Shown here: one piece after another, positions 52,513-62,032 of the stretch
Position numbering within the stretch: the first letter of the stretch is position 1
Layout: each line of letters begins with the position of its first letter
Source of the DNA: CAYVVT01 sp964454335
Lineage (GTDB): Bacteria; Fidelibacterota; UBA8477; JABMPR01
Direction: 5' to 3'
Length of the DNA: 64,000 nucleotides
NCBI GenBank assembly: GCA_964454335.1
Contig: CAYVVT010000005.1
Location: forward strand, 186,001 to 250,000
Position numbers and translations under genes: made by a program
Notes under the pieces: generated by a model
Seen by the model: only the letters and a program-made list of their open reading frames with translations
Told to the model about the DNA's origin: nothing
Databases searched by the model: none

Positions 52513-53001
52513 ATGACAAGAATTCAATCAATATGCCGCATCCTCACTCTACCGATGATCCTGCTGGTGATCGCCTGTGGCGGAAAGGAAGAACCCAAGG
52601 CAGCTGAAGTTCCAGCTGCTGACAGACCACTCACCGAATTTCAACTGGAGCATGGTATAGGTCCTGTGACTGAGATGCAGTTGGGGGAGATCGACACTGC
52701 GCTGGTCAGTAGCGGTAAAACGATCTTCGATGTGAAATGCGTGGCCTGTCACAAGACAGATGAAAGGCTGGTGGGCCCGCCCCTGGCTGACGTCACCCAG
52801 CGCAGATCCCCGCAATTCATCATGAACATGATACTGAACCCGGATGAGATGGTCAAACGCCATCCAGAGGTCAGAGCCATGCTGGCGACCTACTATGTGC
52901 CCATGACATTTCAGAATGTCAGTGAACCAGATGCCCGGGCGATACTCGAATATCTCCGTTCATTAGCCGTTCAGACAGACTCACAGGATCAAGATGTTTA
53001 A
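52513..53001 (+). CDS. c-type cytochrome lipoprotein of the nos cluster
   Basis: ATG 52513, seven bases after the regulator, gives 162 residues. A lipobox (LLVIAC) is followed by a class I cytochrome c domain with heme site CVACH, GPPLADVTQRR, and a methionine ligand in YYVPMTFQNVS. Clade II nos clusters usually encode such cytochromes as electron donors to the reductase. It ends 19 bases before nosZ. Confidence 0.88.
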   Translation: MTRIQSICRILTLPMILLVIACGGKEEPKAAEVPAADRPLTEFQLEHGIGPVTEMQLGEIDTALVSSGKTIFDVKCVACHKTDERLVGPPLADVTQRRSPQFIMNMILNPDEMVKRHPEVRAMLATYYVPMTFQNVSEPDARAILEYLRSLAVQTDSQDQDV

Positions 53002-53020
53002 TCATATCAAGGAGGAAACC

Positions 53021-54970
53021 ATGAAGAAGACACTTACGAGGCTGACCATTCTCACCCTGGTCATCCTTTCCTTTGTCATTGTCTCCCAATGCACGACAGG
53101 CAACAAACAGGTAGTGGGAACGTCAGATGCAGCCTCCAAGGTGTATGTGGCGCCGGGGGAGTATGATGAATTCTATGGATTCATGTCAGGGGGTTTCAGT
53201 GGACAACTGAGTGTGTACGGACTGCCCTCGGGAAGACTGTTCAGGAACATCCCCGTTTTTTCAGTGAATCCTGAGAACGGTTACGGGTTCAACGAAGAGA
53301 CCAAGGGTATGCTGAACACCTCCTACGGTTTTATCCCCTGGGACGATTCCCACCATCCAGAACTCTCCCAGACCGATGGCGTTCCGGATGGCCGTTGGAT
53401 CTTCATCAACGGCAACAATACCCCCCGGGTTGCTCGTATCGATCTGTCAACTTTTGAAACCGATGAGATTATTGAGATCCCCAATTCCGGTGGTAACCAT
53501 GGCTCACCCTTCATCACGCAGAACACGGAATACGTGGTGGCTTCCACCCGCTTCAGTGTTCCCATTCCCCAGAAGGATGTACCCATCGATACCTACAAGG
53601 AAAATTTCCGTGGTACCCTGAGTTTCATCAAGGTTGACCAGGCTACCGGCCATCTCGATCTCAACTTCCAGATCCTGGTCCCGGGCTTTGATTATGACCT
53701 GGCTCATTCTGGCAAGGGCCCTTCACACGGCTGGGCATTTTTTACATGCTACAATACCGAAGAGGCCAATACACTGCTGGAGGTGAACGCCTCCCAGAAT
53801 GACAAGGACTTCATAGCCGCCGTGAACTGGCAACTGGCTGAGGAGTATCTCGCACAGGGAAAGGGTAAGGAAATTGAGGCGGAGTATTACCGGAATTACA
53901 TGGATCACGCCGAACACCGATCCAAGACCGAGATCAAGAACTCGGTGACCGTTCTTTATCCTGAGGACTGCCCAGGCCTGATCTATTACATGCCCACACC
54001 GAAATCGCCCCATGGTGTCGACGTCGATCCAACAGGTGAGTACATCGTGGGTGGCGGCAAACTGGCCGCGCTTATTCCCGTGCACTCATTCACAAAGATG
54101 AAGGCTGCCATTGCTGAGGAGAAGTTCATCGGCGAGGCCGGTGGGATCCCCATCCTTGATTATGACGCCACCATTGCCGGTGAGGTCACCAACATCGGCC
54201 TGGGGCCGCTGCATACCGAATTCGACGGCAAGGGCTACGCCTACACCTCCGCTTTCATTACCTCCGAAGTGGTGAAATGGAAGCTGGGTACCTGGGAGGT
54301 CGTGGACCGCATCCCCACCTATTATTCCATCGGGCATCTCATGATCCCCGGCGGGGACAGCCGCAAACCCTGGGGCAAGTACCTGGTCGCCCTGAACAAG
54401 ATGACCAAGGATAGATATCTACCTACCGGACCCGAATTGGCTCACGCAGCCCAGCTAATCGATATTTCCGGTGAGAAGATGGAATTGCTGCTGGATTTCC
54501 CCACGGTTGGTGAACCGCACTATGCCCAGGGGATCGCAGCGGAAGTCCTGATGGACAAGACCACCAAGATCTTCCCGCTGGAGGAGAATGAACATCCGTA
54601 TGCAACCCTATCGGAGAACGATGCCCGCGTGGAACGGGATGGCAAGGATGTCCATATATACATGACGACGATCCGAACCCATTTCAAGCCGGATAATATC
54701 GAAGGTGTGAAGGTGGGCGATAACGTGTACTTCCATGTCACCAATCTTGAACAGGATTGGGACATTCCACATGGTTTCGCCGTCATGGGTGCCAACAATG
54801 CAGAACTGCTGGTGATGCCGGGCCAGACTGCAACTCTGCTCTGGCAGCCGGAAAAAGTCGGTGTGTATCCCTTCTACTGTACAGACTTCTGTTCAGCTCT
54901 GCATCAGGAAATGCAGGGGTACATCCGGGTTTCTCCCAGCCGGAGTAACATCGCTCTCAACTTCAACTAG
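53021..54970 (+). CDS. nosZ: nitrous-oxide reductase, clade II (Sec-dependent)
   Basis: ATG 53021 with AAGGAGG upstream gives 649 residues. The export signal is a plain hydrophobic Sec type ending VIVSQC, possibly a lipoprotein site, with no twin arginine. The seven-bladed propeller carries CuZ histidines (DDSHHPELSQTDG, GNHGSPF, LGPLHTEFDG, HGVDVDPTGEY). The C-terminal cupredoxin has the CuA ligands in FYCTDFCSALHQEMQGY. It reduces N2O to N2 in the periplasm. The gene is intact, of normal length, and lies in a full accessory cluster. Confidence 0.96.
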   Translation: MKKTLTRLTILTLVILSFVIVSQCTTGNKQVVGTSDAASKVYVAPGEYDEFYGFMSGGFSGQLSVYGLPSGRLFRNIPVFSVNPENGYGFNEETKGMLNTSYGFIPWDDSHHPELSQTDGVPDGRWIFINGNNTPRVARIDLSTFETDEIIEIPNSGGNHGSPFITQNTEYVVASTRFSVPIPQKDVPIDTYKENFRGTLSFIKVDQATGHLDLNFQILVPGFDYDLAHSGKGPSHGWAFFTCYNTEEANTLLEVNASQNDKDFIAAVNWQLAEEYLAQGKGKEIEAEYYRNYMDHAEHRSKTEIKNSVTVLYPEDCPGLIYYMPTPKSPHGVDVDPTGEYIVGGGKLAALIPVHSFTKMKAAIAEEKFIGEAGGIPILDYDATIAGEVTNIGLGPLHTEFDGKGYAYTSAFITSEVVKWKLGTWEVVDRIPTYYSIGHLMIPGGDSRKPWGKYLVALNKMTKDRYLPTGPELAHAAQLIDISGEKMELLLDFPTVGEPHYAQGIAAEVLMDKTTKIFPLEENEHPYATLSENDARVERDGKDVHIYMTTIRTHFKPDNIEGVKVGDNVYFHVTNLEQDWDIPHGFAVMGANNAELLVMPGQTATLLWQPEKVGVYPFYCTDFCSALHQEMQGYIRVSPSRSNIALNFN

Positions 54971-55020
54971 GGGATTCATTGCGGAGCAGCCGGTTAAACC
55001 GGCTGCTCCACTAAATCATC

Positions 55021-55626
55021 ATGAAAAAGACCGATACTCCGCTCCTGCTCATCGCTCTCGCCCTGCTGATCCCGTGTTTCTTCCTGCCCCTGTGGTCAAT
55101 TACGCTGGAAGCGCCCCAATATCCGGAGGGTCTGGGGTTGTACATCAGGATCTCAAACATCACCGGACATCATCCCAACGACCTCGCCAATATCAATCTG
55201 GTGAACCATTACATCGGCATGCAGGAGATCGTCCCGGATTCAATCCCCGAGCTGCGATTTATGCCCTATATCGTGGCGTTTTTGATCGTCAGTGGAATCG
55301 CCGTTGTACTCTGGTTCAGGAAATGGCTTATCCTCTGGTTGGGTCTGTTCACCCTTTTGGCCATCGCCGGCCTGGTGGATTTCTATCTGTGGAATTATGA
55401 TTTCGGACACAATCTCAACACAGAGACTGCAGCCATCAAGATCGAGGGGATGACCTATCAACCACCGGTTTTTGGCCGGAAACAAATGCTTAATTTCGTA
55501 ACGACCTCGTTGCCGGCGGCAGGTGGGATCTCTGCTATACTGTCCCTGTGCCTGGGCTACGCAGTTTTCTTCATGAGAATTAAAAGGGGTTCCAATGCGG
55601 GTGACGATATTCCTGCTGTCGACTAG
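55021..55626 (+). CDS. NosB-like membrane protein of clade II nos clusters
   Basis: 201 residues with four hydrophobic segments (about 8-26, 80-98, 102-122, 166-186) and a periplasmic loop of about 55 residues. It lies directly after nosZ, the usual place of the poorly understood NosB in clade II clusters; I rely mainly on size, topology and position. The nosL start lies inside its 3' end, an overlap of 32 bases. Confidence 0.6.
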   Translation: MKKTDTPLLLIALALLIPCFFLPLWSITLEAPQYPEGLGLYIRISNITGHHPNDLANINLVNHYIGMQEIVPDSIPELRFMPYIVAFLIVSGIAVVLWFRKWLILWLGLFTLLAIAGLVDFYLWNYDFGHNLNTETAAIKIEGMTYQPPVFGRKQMLNFVTTSLPAAGGISAILSLCLGYAVFFMRIKRGSNAGDDIPAVD

Positions 55627-56047
55627 CCTGTTCCTGCTGTTCAACTGCCAGCACCAGCCTGATCCCATCCATTATGGTCTGGACCAATGCGAATACTGCA
55701 AGATGACCATCGTAGAAGAGCTGTATGGCGGTGTCAGACTGACTGATAAGGGTAAACGCTTTACCTTCGATTCCGTTGAATGCCTTGCGGCTGATTACCT
55801 GGACCTGGCAGTGGCTGAGCGGAGTCAACATTCCTACTATCTCGCCGATTTCGAACATCCGGGTGAACTGATCCCGTTGGATTCCGCCATCTTTGTACAT
55901 GCCGTACGTCTGCCCAGTCCGATGGGCCTCAATCTTTCAGCCCATTCAGATGCCAGAGTAGCGGACCATGTTGCCGAGATGTACTTCGGCTCATCTCTGT
56001 CCTGGGGTGCTGTGGTCCTGCTTGTGAAGGAGGAATGGAAGAAGTAG
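55595..56047 (+). CDS. nosL: NosL copper chaperone lipoprotein
   Basis: 150 residues. A signal with Cys18 is followed by the copper site CEYCKM (Cys32, Cys35, Met37), then TFDSVECLAADYLD and the C-terminal ADHVAEMYFGSSLSWGAVV. NosL delivers Cu(I) for assembly of the NosZ centres. It starts within the upstream gene and ends one base before nosD. Confidence 0.92.
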   Translation: MRVTIFLLSTSLFLLFNCQHQPDPIHYGLDQCEYCKMTIVEELYGGVRLTDKGKRFTFDSVECLAADYLDLAVAERSQHSYYLADFEHPGELIPLDSAIFVHAVRLPSPMGLNLSAHSDARVADHVAEMYFGSSLSWGAVVLLVKEEWKK

Positions 56048-57280
56048 ATGCGCTACCATGGCAGAGTCATTCTCCTGTTGTTCGCACCCGTGCTGCTTCT
56101 GGGCAGGCTCATACAGGTCGGGGCGGATCATGAGTTCCAGGACCTGGCCACCGCGATTGCACGTTCACAGCCGCATGACACCATCACAGTCAATAGCGGT
56201 TACTATCCAGAATACGACCTCATCATAGATCACCCCCTGATCCTGCTGGCAATCGGGGAGGTACAGATCGATGGGCAGGGTAAAGGTGAGATCCTGAGGG
56301 TCAATGCGGATTCCACTCACATCCGGGGCTTCACCTTTCTGCGCTCAGGCCTCAGCTACATCGACGACAATGCAGCCATCAAGTTGAACGACTCCCGCGG
56401 TAGCAGCATTCTAGGCAATATCTTCGAGGATAATTTCTTTGCCATATATCTCGCCAGATCCGTCGATTGCGTGATCAAGGGCAACTGGATCCAAGGCCAG
56501 GCCAAGACCGAATCCAAGTCAGGGAATGGTATCCATCTATGGTATTGCAAGAATATCCTCATTACGGATAACGGCATCAGTGGTCACCGAGACGGCATCT
56601 ACCTGGAATTCGTCGAGGATTGCAGGATCAGTGACAATCACAGTTATGAGAACATCCGCTACGGCTTGCACTTCATGTTCTCCGACAACAACAGCTATAG
56701 TGAGAATGTCTTTGTACGCAATGGAGCCGGGGTGGCAGTCATGTACTCGCGGAACGTGGATATGGTTTCCAATCAGTTCCTGGAGAACTGGGGTGGCGCA
56801 TCCTACGGACTGCTACTGAAGGACATCTATGACAGCCGTATCGAAGCGAACACATTCACCACCAACACGATCGGGATCTATGCTGAAGCCAGCAGCCGGG
56901 TGGAGGTCCTGGCCAACACATTCCAGCACAATGGCTGGGCCATGAAGATCATGGCGAATTCCATGGAGAATAGCATATCCGGCAACAACTTCATCGACAA
57001 TTCCTTCGACGTTGCCACCAACAGCGTCCAGAACTTCAATACATACAGCGGCAATTTCTGGAGCAGGTACACGGGCTACGATCTGGACCACGATGGAAGG
57101 GGGGATGTACCTCACCGTCCCGTGAGCATGTTTTCCGTCCTGACCCAGAACAACGACCCGGCATTGGTTCTGCTGCGAAGTCTGTTTATCGGGATGCTGG
57201 ATGCCGCTGAGCGCTATCTGCCGATCTTCACACCCGAATCCCTTCTGGATCCCGAACCGAGCATGGATCGTATCCCATGA
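56048..57280 (+). CDS. nosD: NosD periplasmic beta-helix protein
   Basis: 410 residues with a signal peptide and a right-handed beta-helix of repeated N-x-F/I segments (SILGNIFEDNFFAIYLARS, NGIHLWYCKNILITDNGISG, VMYSRNVDMVSNQF). The family's C-terminal GYDLDHDGRGDVPHRPV is present. NosD works with NosF and NosY in supplying sulfur and copper for the CuZ site. Its stop overlaps the nosF start. Confidence 0.95.
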   Translation: MRYHGRVILLLFAPVLLLGRLIQVGADHEFQDLATAIARSQPHDTITVNSGYYPEYDLIIDHPLILLAIGEVQIDGQGKGEILRVNADSTHIRGFTFLRSGLSYIDDNAAIKLNDSRGSSILGNIFEDNFFAIYLARSVDCVIKGNWIQGQAKTESKSGNGIHLWYCKNILITDNGISGHRDGIYLEFVEDCRISDNHSYENIRYGLHFMFSDNNSYSENVFVRNGAGVAVMYSRNVDMVSNQFLENWGGASYGLLLKDIYDSRIEANTFTTNTIGIYAEASSRVEVLANTFQHNGWAMKIMANSMENSISGNNFIDNSFDVATNSVQNFNTYSGNFWSRYTGYDLDHDGRGDVPHRPVSMFSVLTQNNDPALVLLRSLFIGMLDAAERYLPIFTPESLLDPEPSMDRIP

Positions 57281-57981
57281 TCCGCATTGAGAAGCTCTGG
57301 AAGTCATTTGGCAGGCTTGACGTACTACGGGACCTGGACCTGCAGATCGAAACAGGATCCGTTACTGCATTGGTTGGTCACAACGGCTCGGGGAAGACTA
57401 CGCTGATAAAGTGTATCCTGGGTCTGGATCGCCTCAGCAGGGGAGCTGTCCATTTCCAGGGGAAGCAGCTGAACGGTGAAGTGGACCACCGCCAAATGAT
57501 CGGCTATATGCCGCAGCTGGCCAGATTTCCCGAAAACCTCACCGCTGGCGAGATCCTGGATATGATCAGCGATCTACGGGGCAATCCCCGGGATGCAAGA
57601 ACTGAACTGATCGAATATTTTGGTCTCCAAACGGAGCTGGAGAAGTCTGTAAGGGTACTCAGCGGAGGAAACCGGCAGAAGGTGAGCATGGTGATCGCTT
57701 TCATGTTCGATCCGGAATTCCTCATTCTGGATGAGCCTACCGCCGGTCTGGATCCCCTGGCCAGCAGCTTGTTGAAGGACAGGATCCAGACCGACAGGGA
57801 TGCCGGTAAGACCTTCCTCATCACCTCGCATATGATGAGTGAGCTTGAGGAACTGGCTGATCACATCGTCTACCTGCATGACGGTCGGATCGTCTATCAG
57901 GGAACCATTCTGGATCTCATCGCGGATAATCAGGAACCTAATCTTGAACGGGCCATCGCCAGATTGATGAGAGCATTTTGA
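57277..57981 (+). CDS. nosF: NosF ABC-transporter ATPase
   Basis: 234 residues with Walker A GHNGSGKTT (34-42), Q-loop MPQLARFPENLT, signature LSGGNRQKVSM, Walker B FLILDEPTAGLDP and the H-loop ITSHMM. It energises the NosDFY complex. Both ends overlap neighbouring genes by four bases. Confidence 0.95.
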   Translation: MIRIEKLWKSFGRLDVLRDLDLQIETGSVTALVGHNGSGKTTLIKCILGLDRLSRGAVHFQGKQLNGEVDHRQMIGYMPQLARFPENLTAGEILDMISDLRGNPRDARTELIEYFGLQTELEKSVRVLSGGNRQKVSMVIAFMFDPEFLILDEPTAGLDPLASSLLKDRIQTDRDAGKTFLITSHMMSELEELADHIVYLHDGRIVYQGTILDLIADNQEPNLERAIARLMRAF

Positions 57982-58763
57982 ATCACGCCCTCTGGAAGAT
58001 CATCAAGTATCAGCTGCATGATATGATCCGCAGCCGCTGGCTGATACTCTATACCCTGCTGCTTTTTGCCGTCACGGATGGACTATTCCGCTTTGGGGCG
58101 GATGCAGAACGGGTCTCCCTGAGTCTCATGAACATCATCCTGTTCATTATTCCTCTCATCGGACTCGTCTTTGGAACCCTGTTCTACTATAACTCCCGGG
58201 AATTCATCGAACTGCTGCTGGCGCAGCCGATCCGACGGTGGGTCCTATACCTTGGACTGTACCTCGGGCTCAATACCTCGTTGATCTTTGCTCTGCTCGT
58301 GGGGATGGGGATCCCGCCGCTGTACCATGTGGGCGGCTACAGTTCGACATTCATGATCCTCCTGCTGGTGGGAGTGCTTCTAAGCGTAACGTCCACTGCG
58401 CTCGCCTTCCTTATTGCCGTGAGGAGTGATCAGCGGGTGAAAGGCATCGGTTTTGCCATCGTACTCTGGCTGGCTCTGGCCATCATCTATGACGGTGCCA
58501 TGCTGATCATGATCATCCTGCTCAAGGATTATCCGCTGGACCGGCTGGTGCTGATCATGTCCATGCTGAATCCCATCGATCTGGGCCGCATCCTGCTGCT
58601 GATCCAGTTCGACATCTCCGCCCTGATGGGTTATACCGGTGCCATATTCCAGAGATTCTTCGGCGGAACACTGGGTCTGGTTGTGTCCATCAGCTCCCTG
58701 ATGCTATGGTTCCTGCTGCCATACTGGCTGGGTCACCGGGCCTTCCGGCAAAAGGATTTCTAG
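57978..58763 (+). CDS. nosY: NosY ABC-transporter permease
   Basis: 261 residues from a TTG overlapping the nosF stop. Six hydrophobic segments, with the NosY-type opening IIKYQLHDMIRSRWLILYTL and FYYNSREFIELLLAQPIRR. It forms the membrane part of NosDFY. It is the last nos gene seen; no nosR, nosG or nosH is present. Confidence 0.92.
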   Translation: MNHALWKIIKYQLHDMIRSRWLILYTLLLFAVTDGLFRFGADAERVSLSLMNIILFIIPLIGLVFGTLFYYNSREFIELLLAQPIRRWVLYLGLYLGLNTSLIFALLVGMGIPPLYHVGGYSSTFMILLLVGVLLSVTSTALAFLIAVRSDQRVKGIGFAIVLWLALAIIYDGAMLIMIILLKDYPLDRLVLIMSMLNPIDLGRILLLIQFDISALMGYTGAIFQRFFGGTLGLVVSISSLMLWFLLPYWLGHRAFRQKDF

Positions 58764-59074
58764 CTCCCATTCTCTGATTTTATTGTTTTTCAACACATTC
58801 TATCGAAGAGTCTTCTATTCGATGGAATGATCACAGATTTTCACGTTGTCTGCATCCTGCAGACAGTGTTCAAGTCCCATGCATCAAGGCCTGCATACAT
58901 ACTCCGATAGTCCTTGTGAGGCTTATTGAAAGCAGTTCCTGGCGGAGGGCGGTGCCAGGGAACTTCTGTTAACGAGGACCTCGTATTCTCAGGTCATCAT
59001 TTTTTTGTGATTGAGCATGAAAGTCTTGTGGTCAGAGGCCGGGTGTAGAATGCGGTGAGGTATTTAAAGATGGA
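58764..59074. other. convergent intergenic region between nosY and the receiver gene
   Basis: 311 bases without a gene but with three hairpins: 58796-58829, 58848-58864 (GTCTGCA/TGCAGAC, three-base loop) and 58934-58964 (AGTTCCTGGC with GCCAGGGAACT, one bulge). They lie between convergent genes, so terminators for both are likely. Confidence 0.5.
58796..58829. terminator. hairpin downstream of nosY
   Basis: CATTCTATCGAA pairs with TTCGATGGAATG (one G-T pair), ten-base loop. No T-run follows; a T-rich stretch (GATTTTATTGTTTTT) precedes it. Confidence 0.35.
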
Positions 59075-59440
59075 TCAGCTGGAAGTCTCTCTGGAAAGCT
59101 GGTCCTTCAGGACCTCCCAGAGTTCGTGTGGGTAGTAAGGTTTCTGGATGTATCCTGTGAAGCCGCTATCATCCAGATCACCAAGGTTATCTCGTTCATA
59201 GGCAGTGACAGCGATCAAGGGCGTTTCTGAGAATCGCTCATCCTGTTTGAGAGCCACAACCAGATCCAGGCCGGAAATACCTGATCCCAGGGCAATATCC
59301 ACCAGCATTCCATCCACATCACATGATGCGATCTGCTCCAGAGCATCTTCCCCGGTGACGGCAATTATTACATTGTAATCCTGGTGCGTGAGGATCAGCC
59401 GCAGGTATTTGCGCGAGGCTGGATCATCTTCAACGATCAT
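59075..59440 (-). CDS. stand-alone response-regulator receiver protein
   Basis: 121 residues from ATG 59440: acidic pair in MIVEDDPASRKYLRLIL, phosphoacceptor in GMLVDIALGSGISGLDLV, conserved Thr/Lys region in LIAVTAYERD and GYIQKPYYP. No output domain. The frame stays open upstream for over 100 bases without ATG, GTG or TTG, and no ribosome site fits the ATG well, so the true start may be an unusual codon. Such single receivers work in phosphorelays or chemotaxis-like signalling; the kinase at 62699 is a possible but unproven partner. Confidence 0.8.
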   Translation of the reverse strand: MIVEDDPASRKYLRLILTHQDYNVIIAVTGEDALEQIASCDVDGMLVDIALGSGISGLDLVVALKQDERFSETPLIAVTAYERDNLGDLDDSGFTGYIQKPYYPHELWEVLKDQLSRETSS

Positions 59441-59797
59441 GACACTCTGACGCGCAAGGTCTCCTGAGCTGTTCAGGCTTTTGTCATTCCGCGTGAGGGG
59501 CGTATGGCCTTCTTGCTGTGTTGGATCCTTTGATGTGCCGATGCTGATAAACCTCGCCTTCCTTAACTCAATACTACAAGTATATGATCAATTATTGTGC
59601 CACTTGAATGGGTTATAGCAATATGGTTATAAACAATAGTTTACAGGGACATGTATTTCTGGGAAATACTGTGGCTACGCAGCTTTGTCTGAAAGATATG
59701 ACCAGGATCACACGAGCTGTCTTATCCACAAGACTCAACGAGGGTCGGAGAAATGCGGAAAAGTTTAACCGCCGGATGAAATATGTTGGAGGACCGC
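59441..59797. other. intergenic region between receiver gene and permease
   Basis: 357 AT-rich bases. On the minus strand 59588-59602 reads TGGCAC-N5-TTGA, a sigma-54-like element whose -12 is GA instead of GC. A 65-codon plus-strand frame at 59608-59805 has no family features and I do not call it. Confidence 0.45.
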
Positions 59798-61201
59798 CTA
59801 GCTGATACCTGCGCTCTGTCCCGGTTTTACAACCTTGAAGTAATAATACACAGTTCCGCTGGCCGTCAGTGTCAGTCCGATCAACGATGGCAGAAAGGCA
59901 GTCATGAGCGTGATGATGAAGAAGGCACAGTAAATGGCCAGGATGATGATAAGGCTCCAGGGATAAAGCCAGGCGCGGTAAGGACGATCCACATCGGGAT
60001 ATTTCCTGCGTAGTACGAATATGGATCCGAAAACCATCACATTGAAGACCGTAGATGTTGCCGAGAAGAAATCGATGATCGTTTCGTATGAATTCTCTGC
60101 CAGGATCGCGAATGTCAGCAGAACGGTAGCCCAGATGCCCTGGCCCAGCAACGCATTGTTGGGTGTCTTGTACTTCGGATGAAGATTCCGGAAACTCTTG
60201 AAGAACAGGCCATCCCTGGCCATAGCCTGCCAGGTGCGAGCCTTGCAGAGGATCTGTGTACTCACATTCCCGAAGGTATTCAGCATGACTGCCACCGAGA
60301 TCAGGATCCCACCTGAAGCACCCAGAGCCACCTTCATGGCTTCCGTGGCCACCCAGGGTGATTCAGCGATGCGCTCAGGTGAAAGCTGGAACAGATAGGC
60401 TGAATTCGCACCCAGGTACAGGACCATGACCCCGGCAATGCCGATGAACAGGGACAGGGGCAGGTTCCGCCGCGGATTTTTCACCTCCTCGGCGATATAG
60501 GTGGCTCCCTCCCAGCCACTGAAGGCGAAGAAACTGTAGCGCAGGGCAGCGCCGACCACCAGGATCGTCGATCCGGTGAAAGCTTCAGGCAGGAGGGGAT
60601 TGGTGAAATTACCCCAATTACCAGTGCTCCAGGACGTGAAGGCAACTCCGATGATGCCGCCCACCGCCACCACTTTGACAGCACCGAAGAAGTTCTGCAC
60701 CTTACCACTGAGGTATACGCCGAACAGATTGACCGAGGTTAGCAGCCAGATTGTCCCAAGTGCTATGGCATACAGGGCCGGACGACCATAAGGTTCTCCG
60801 AAAAGGATGATCCACAGGGCGTTGAGATATTCAGCGAAGATCAGGGCGACAGCGGCGATGGAGGCAGTTTCGGAAACAAAGAACATGGCCCAGCCGCGCA
60901 GAAAGGCCCAGAATGGATGATAGGCTGTCTTCAGGTATTCGTAGGGACCACCCGAGCGCGGCATCATAGCCGCCAGTTCGGCGTAGATGACCGCGCCGAA
61001 AATGGTTACGAGCCCGCCAAGGACCCATACCAGCCCGAAGAGGGAGGTGCATCCCACCAGGGCCATGATCGGAGCGGGTGTTCGGAAAATACCCGAACCA
61101 ATGATACGGCTGATAACGATGGAAATGGCCTCAACGAGTCCCAGGTCACGCTTGTAATCCGTTGATTCACTGAATGCCTGGGTAGCTGGTGCTGGTTGCA
61201 T
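59798..61201 (-). CDS. APC-family amino-acid permease
   Basis: 467 residues with about twelve helices. APC features: LGLVEAISIVISRIIGSGIF, PAPIMALVGCT, AELAAMMPRSGGPYEYLKTA, and FSGWEGATYIAEEVKNPRRN. It resembles LAT-type exchangers and other broad amino-acid permeases. It stands alone, with no metabolic neighbour that fixes its substrate. Confidence 0.9.
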   Translation of the reverse strand: MQPAPATQAFSESTDYKRDLGLVEAISIVISRIIGSGIFRTPAPIMALVGCTSLFGLVWVLGGLVTIFGAVIYAELAAMMPRSGGPYEYLKTAYHPFWAFLRGWAMFFVSETASIAAVALIFAEYLNALWIILFGEPYGRPALYAIALGTIWLLTSVNLFGVYLSGKVQNFFGAVKVVAVGGIIGVAFTSWSTGNWGNFTNPLLPEAFTGSTILVVGAALRYSFFAFSGWEGATYIAEEVKNPRRNLPLSLFIGIAGVMVLYLGANSAYLFQLSPERIAESPWVATEAMKVALGASGGILISVAVMLNTFGNVSTQILCKARTWQAMARDGLFFKSFRNLHPKYKTPNNALLGQGIWATVLLTFAILAENSYETIIDFFSATSTVFNVMVFGSIFVLRRKYPDVDRPYRAWLYPWSLIIILAIYCAFFIITLMTAFLPSLIGLTLTASGTVYYYFKVVKPGQSAGIS

Positions 61202-61302
61202 GGCGTCCTTCCCCGACCCGTGTGGATTTTGATTGAAGCCCTATTATAAAGGCAGTGAAATTCTTCACAAGCCACATTTAGCGGTGTTGCGAACTATAGA
61301 AA

Positions 61303-61324
61303 AGCCCCTTCTGCTGAAGGGGCT
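61303..61324 (-). terminator. terminator of the small TonB-domain gene at 61350
   Basis: AGCCCCTTC, loop TGCT, GAAGGGGCT: nine perfect pairs. On the minus strand it is followed by TTTC, and lies 26 bases after the stop of the gene at 61350. Confidence 0.7.
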
Positions 61325-61349
61325 GCCGGCTCAGTCTCAGAGGTGAAGT

Positions 61350-61718
61350 TCAGCTACCAGAGGCAACAAAGTGAAATGGAAGGCGGTAGTGGACACTGGT
61401 TTTGCGGTCGCCAATGACTGCAGGCTCCCATTTTGTCCTTTCCACGGCTCGGATAGCGGCACGATCGAAGACATGTCCACCGCTTTCCAGTATCTTGATA
61501 TGCGTTGCTCGGCCGTCGGTTCCGATACGGAATTGAAGTAAGACCTGGCTGTCAATACCAAGATCCCTGGCTGTAGTAGGGTAATAGAGATGACGTTGAA
61601 GCGCACGCATGCCACCTTTGGGACTGGGTGGCTTCAGATCCTGTTGAATTGCTGGTTCCGTTGCCAGACCCAGTCCAACCACCACCAGCAGGATGAAGAG
61701 TGATTTCGTTCCATTCAT
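61350..61718 (-). CDS. small secreted TonB C-terminal-domain protein
   Basis: 122 residues. A signal peptide (FILLVVVGLGLAT) leads directly to a TonB C-terminal domain: YYPTTARDLGIDSQVLLQFR, IGTDGRATHIKILESGGHVF, DRAAIRAVERTKWEPA. There is no proline-rich spacer or stable inner-membrane anchor, so it cannot span the periplasm as classic TonB does. A paralogue lies at 62033, 314 bases upstream. Role unknown. Confidence 0.82.
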   Translation of the reverse strand: MNGTKSLFILLVVVGLGLATEPAIQQDLKPPSPKGGMRALQRHLYYPTTARDLGIDSQVLLQFRIGTDGRATHIKILESGGHVFDRAAIRAVERTKWEPAVIGDRKTSVHYRLPFHFVASGS

Positions 61719-62032
61719 GAGAACCCCCTTTTCAATTGGTTCAGTACAATATTCTCAAGGAATGTGCCAGGATGCCGCTTCATCGCCAGATGCCTGATAT
61801 ACAGACACTTACGGGATTGGAAAAAGTCCTTGATCTCCAGACGAAGACAAACTTCCGGAGAAATGATATATTTTCATATCAATATGATATTAAGATAGGT
61901 ATGCAAAGATCCTGTAATAGACTGTATGATAGGGGAATATGGATATTATATAAAGGAATGCAGGATGATATTGACCACCCAGCCTGGAGAAGGCTGGGTG
62001 GTCTGGCAGAGGTAGTTGAGGTCTTGGTGCGC
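61719..62032. other. intergenic region between the two small TonB-domain genes
   Basis: 314 AT-rich bases. Only feature seen: a perfect 12-pair hairpin at 61973-62003, probably the terminator of the gene at 62033. The long weak frame on the plus strand shows no family features. Confidence 0.5.
61973..62003 (-). terminator. hairpin after the TonB-domain gene at 62033
   Basis: GACCACCCAGCC with GGCTGGGTGGTC, seven-base loop. It lies 30 bases after the stop on the minus strand; no strong T-run follows. Confidence 0.6.

Noticed and set aside
59608..59805. 65-codon plus-strand frame near the permease
   Set aside because: No ribosome site, no family features, and it overlaps the end of the permease gene.
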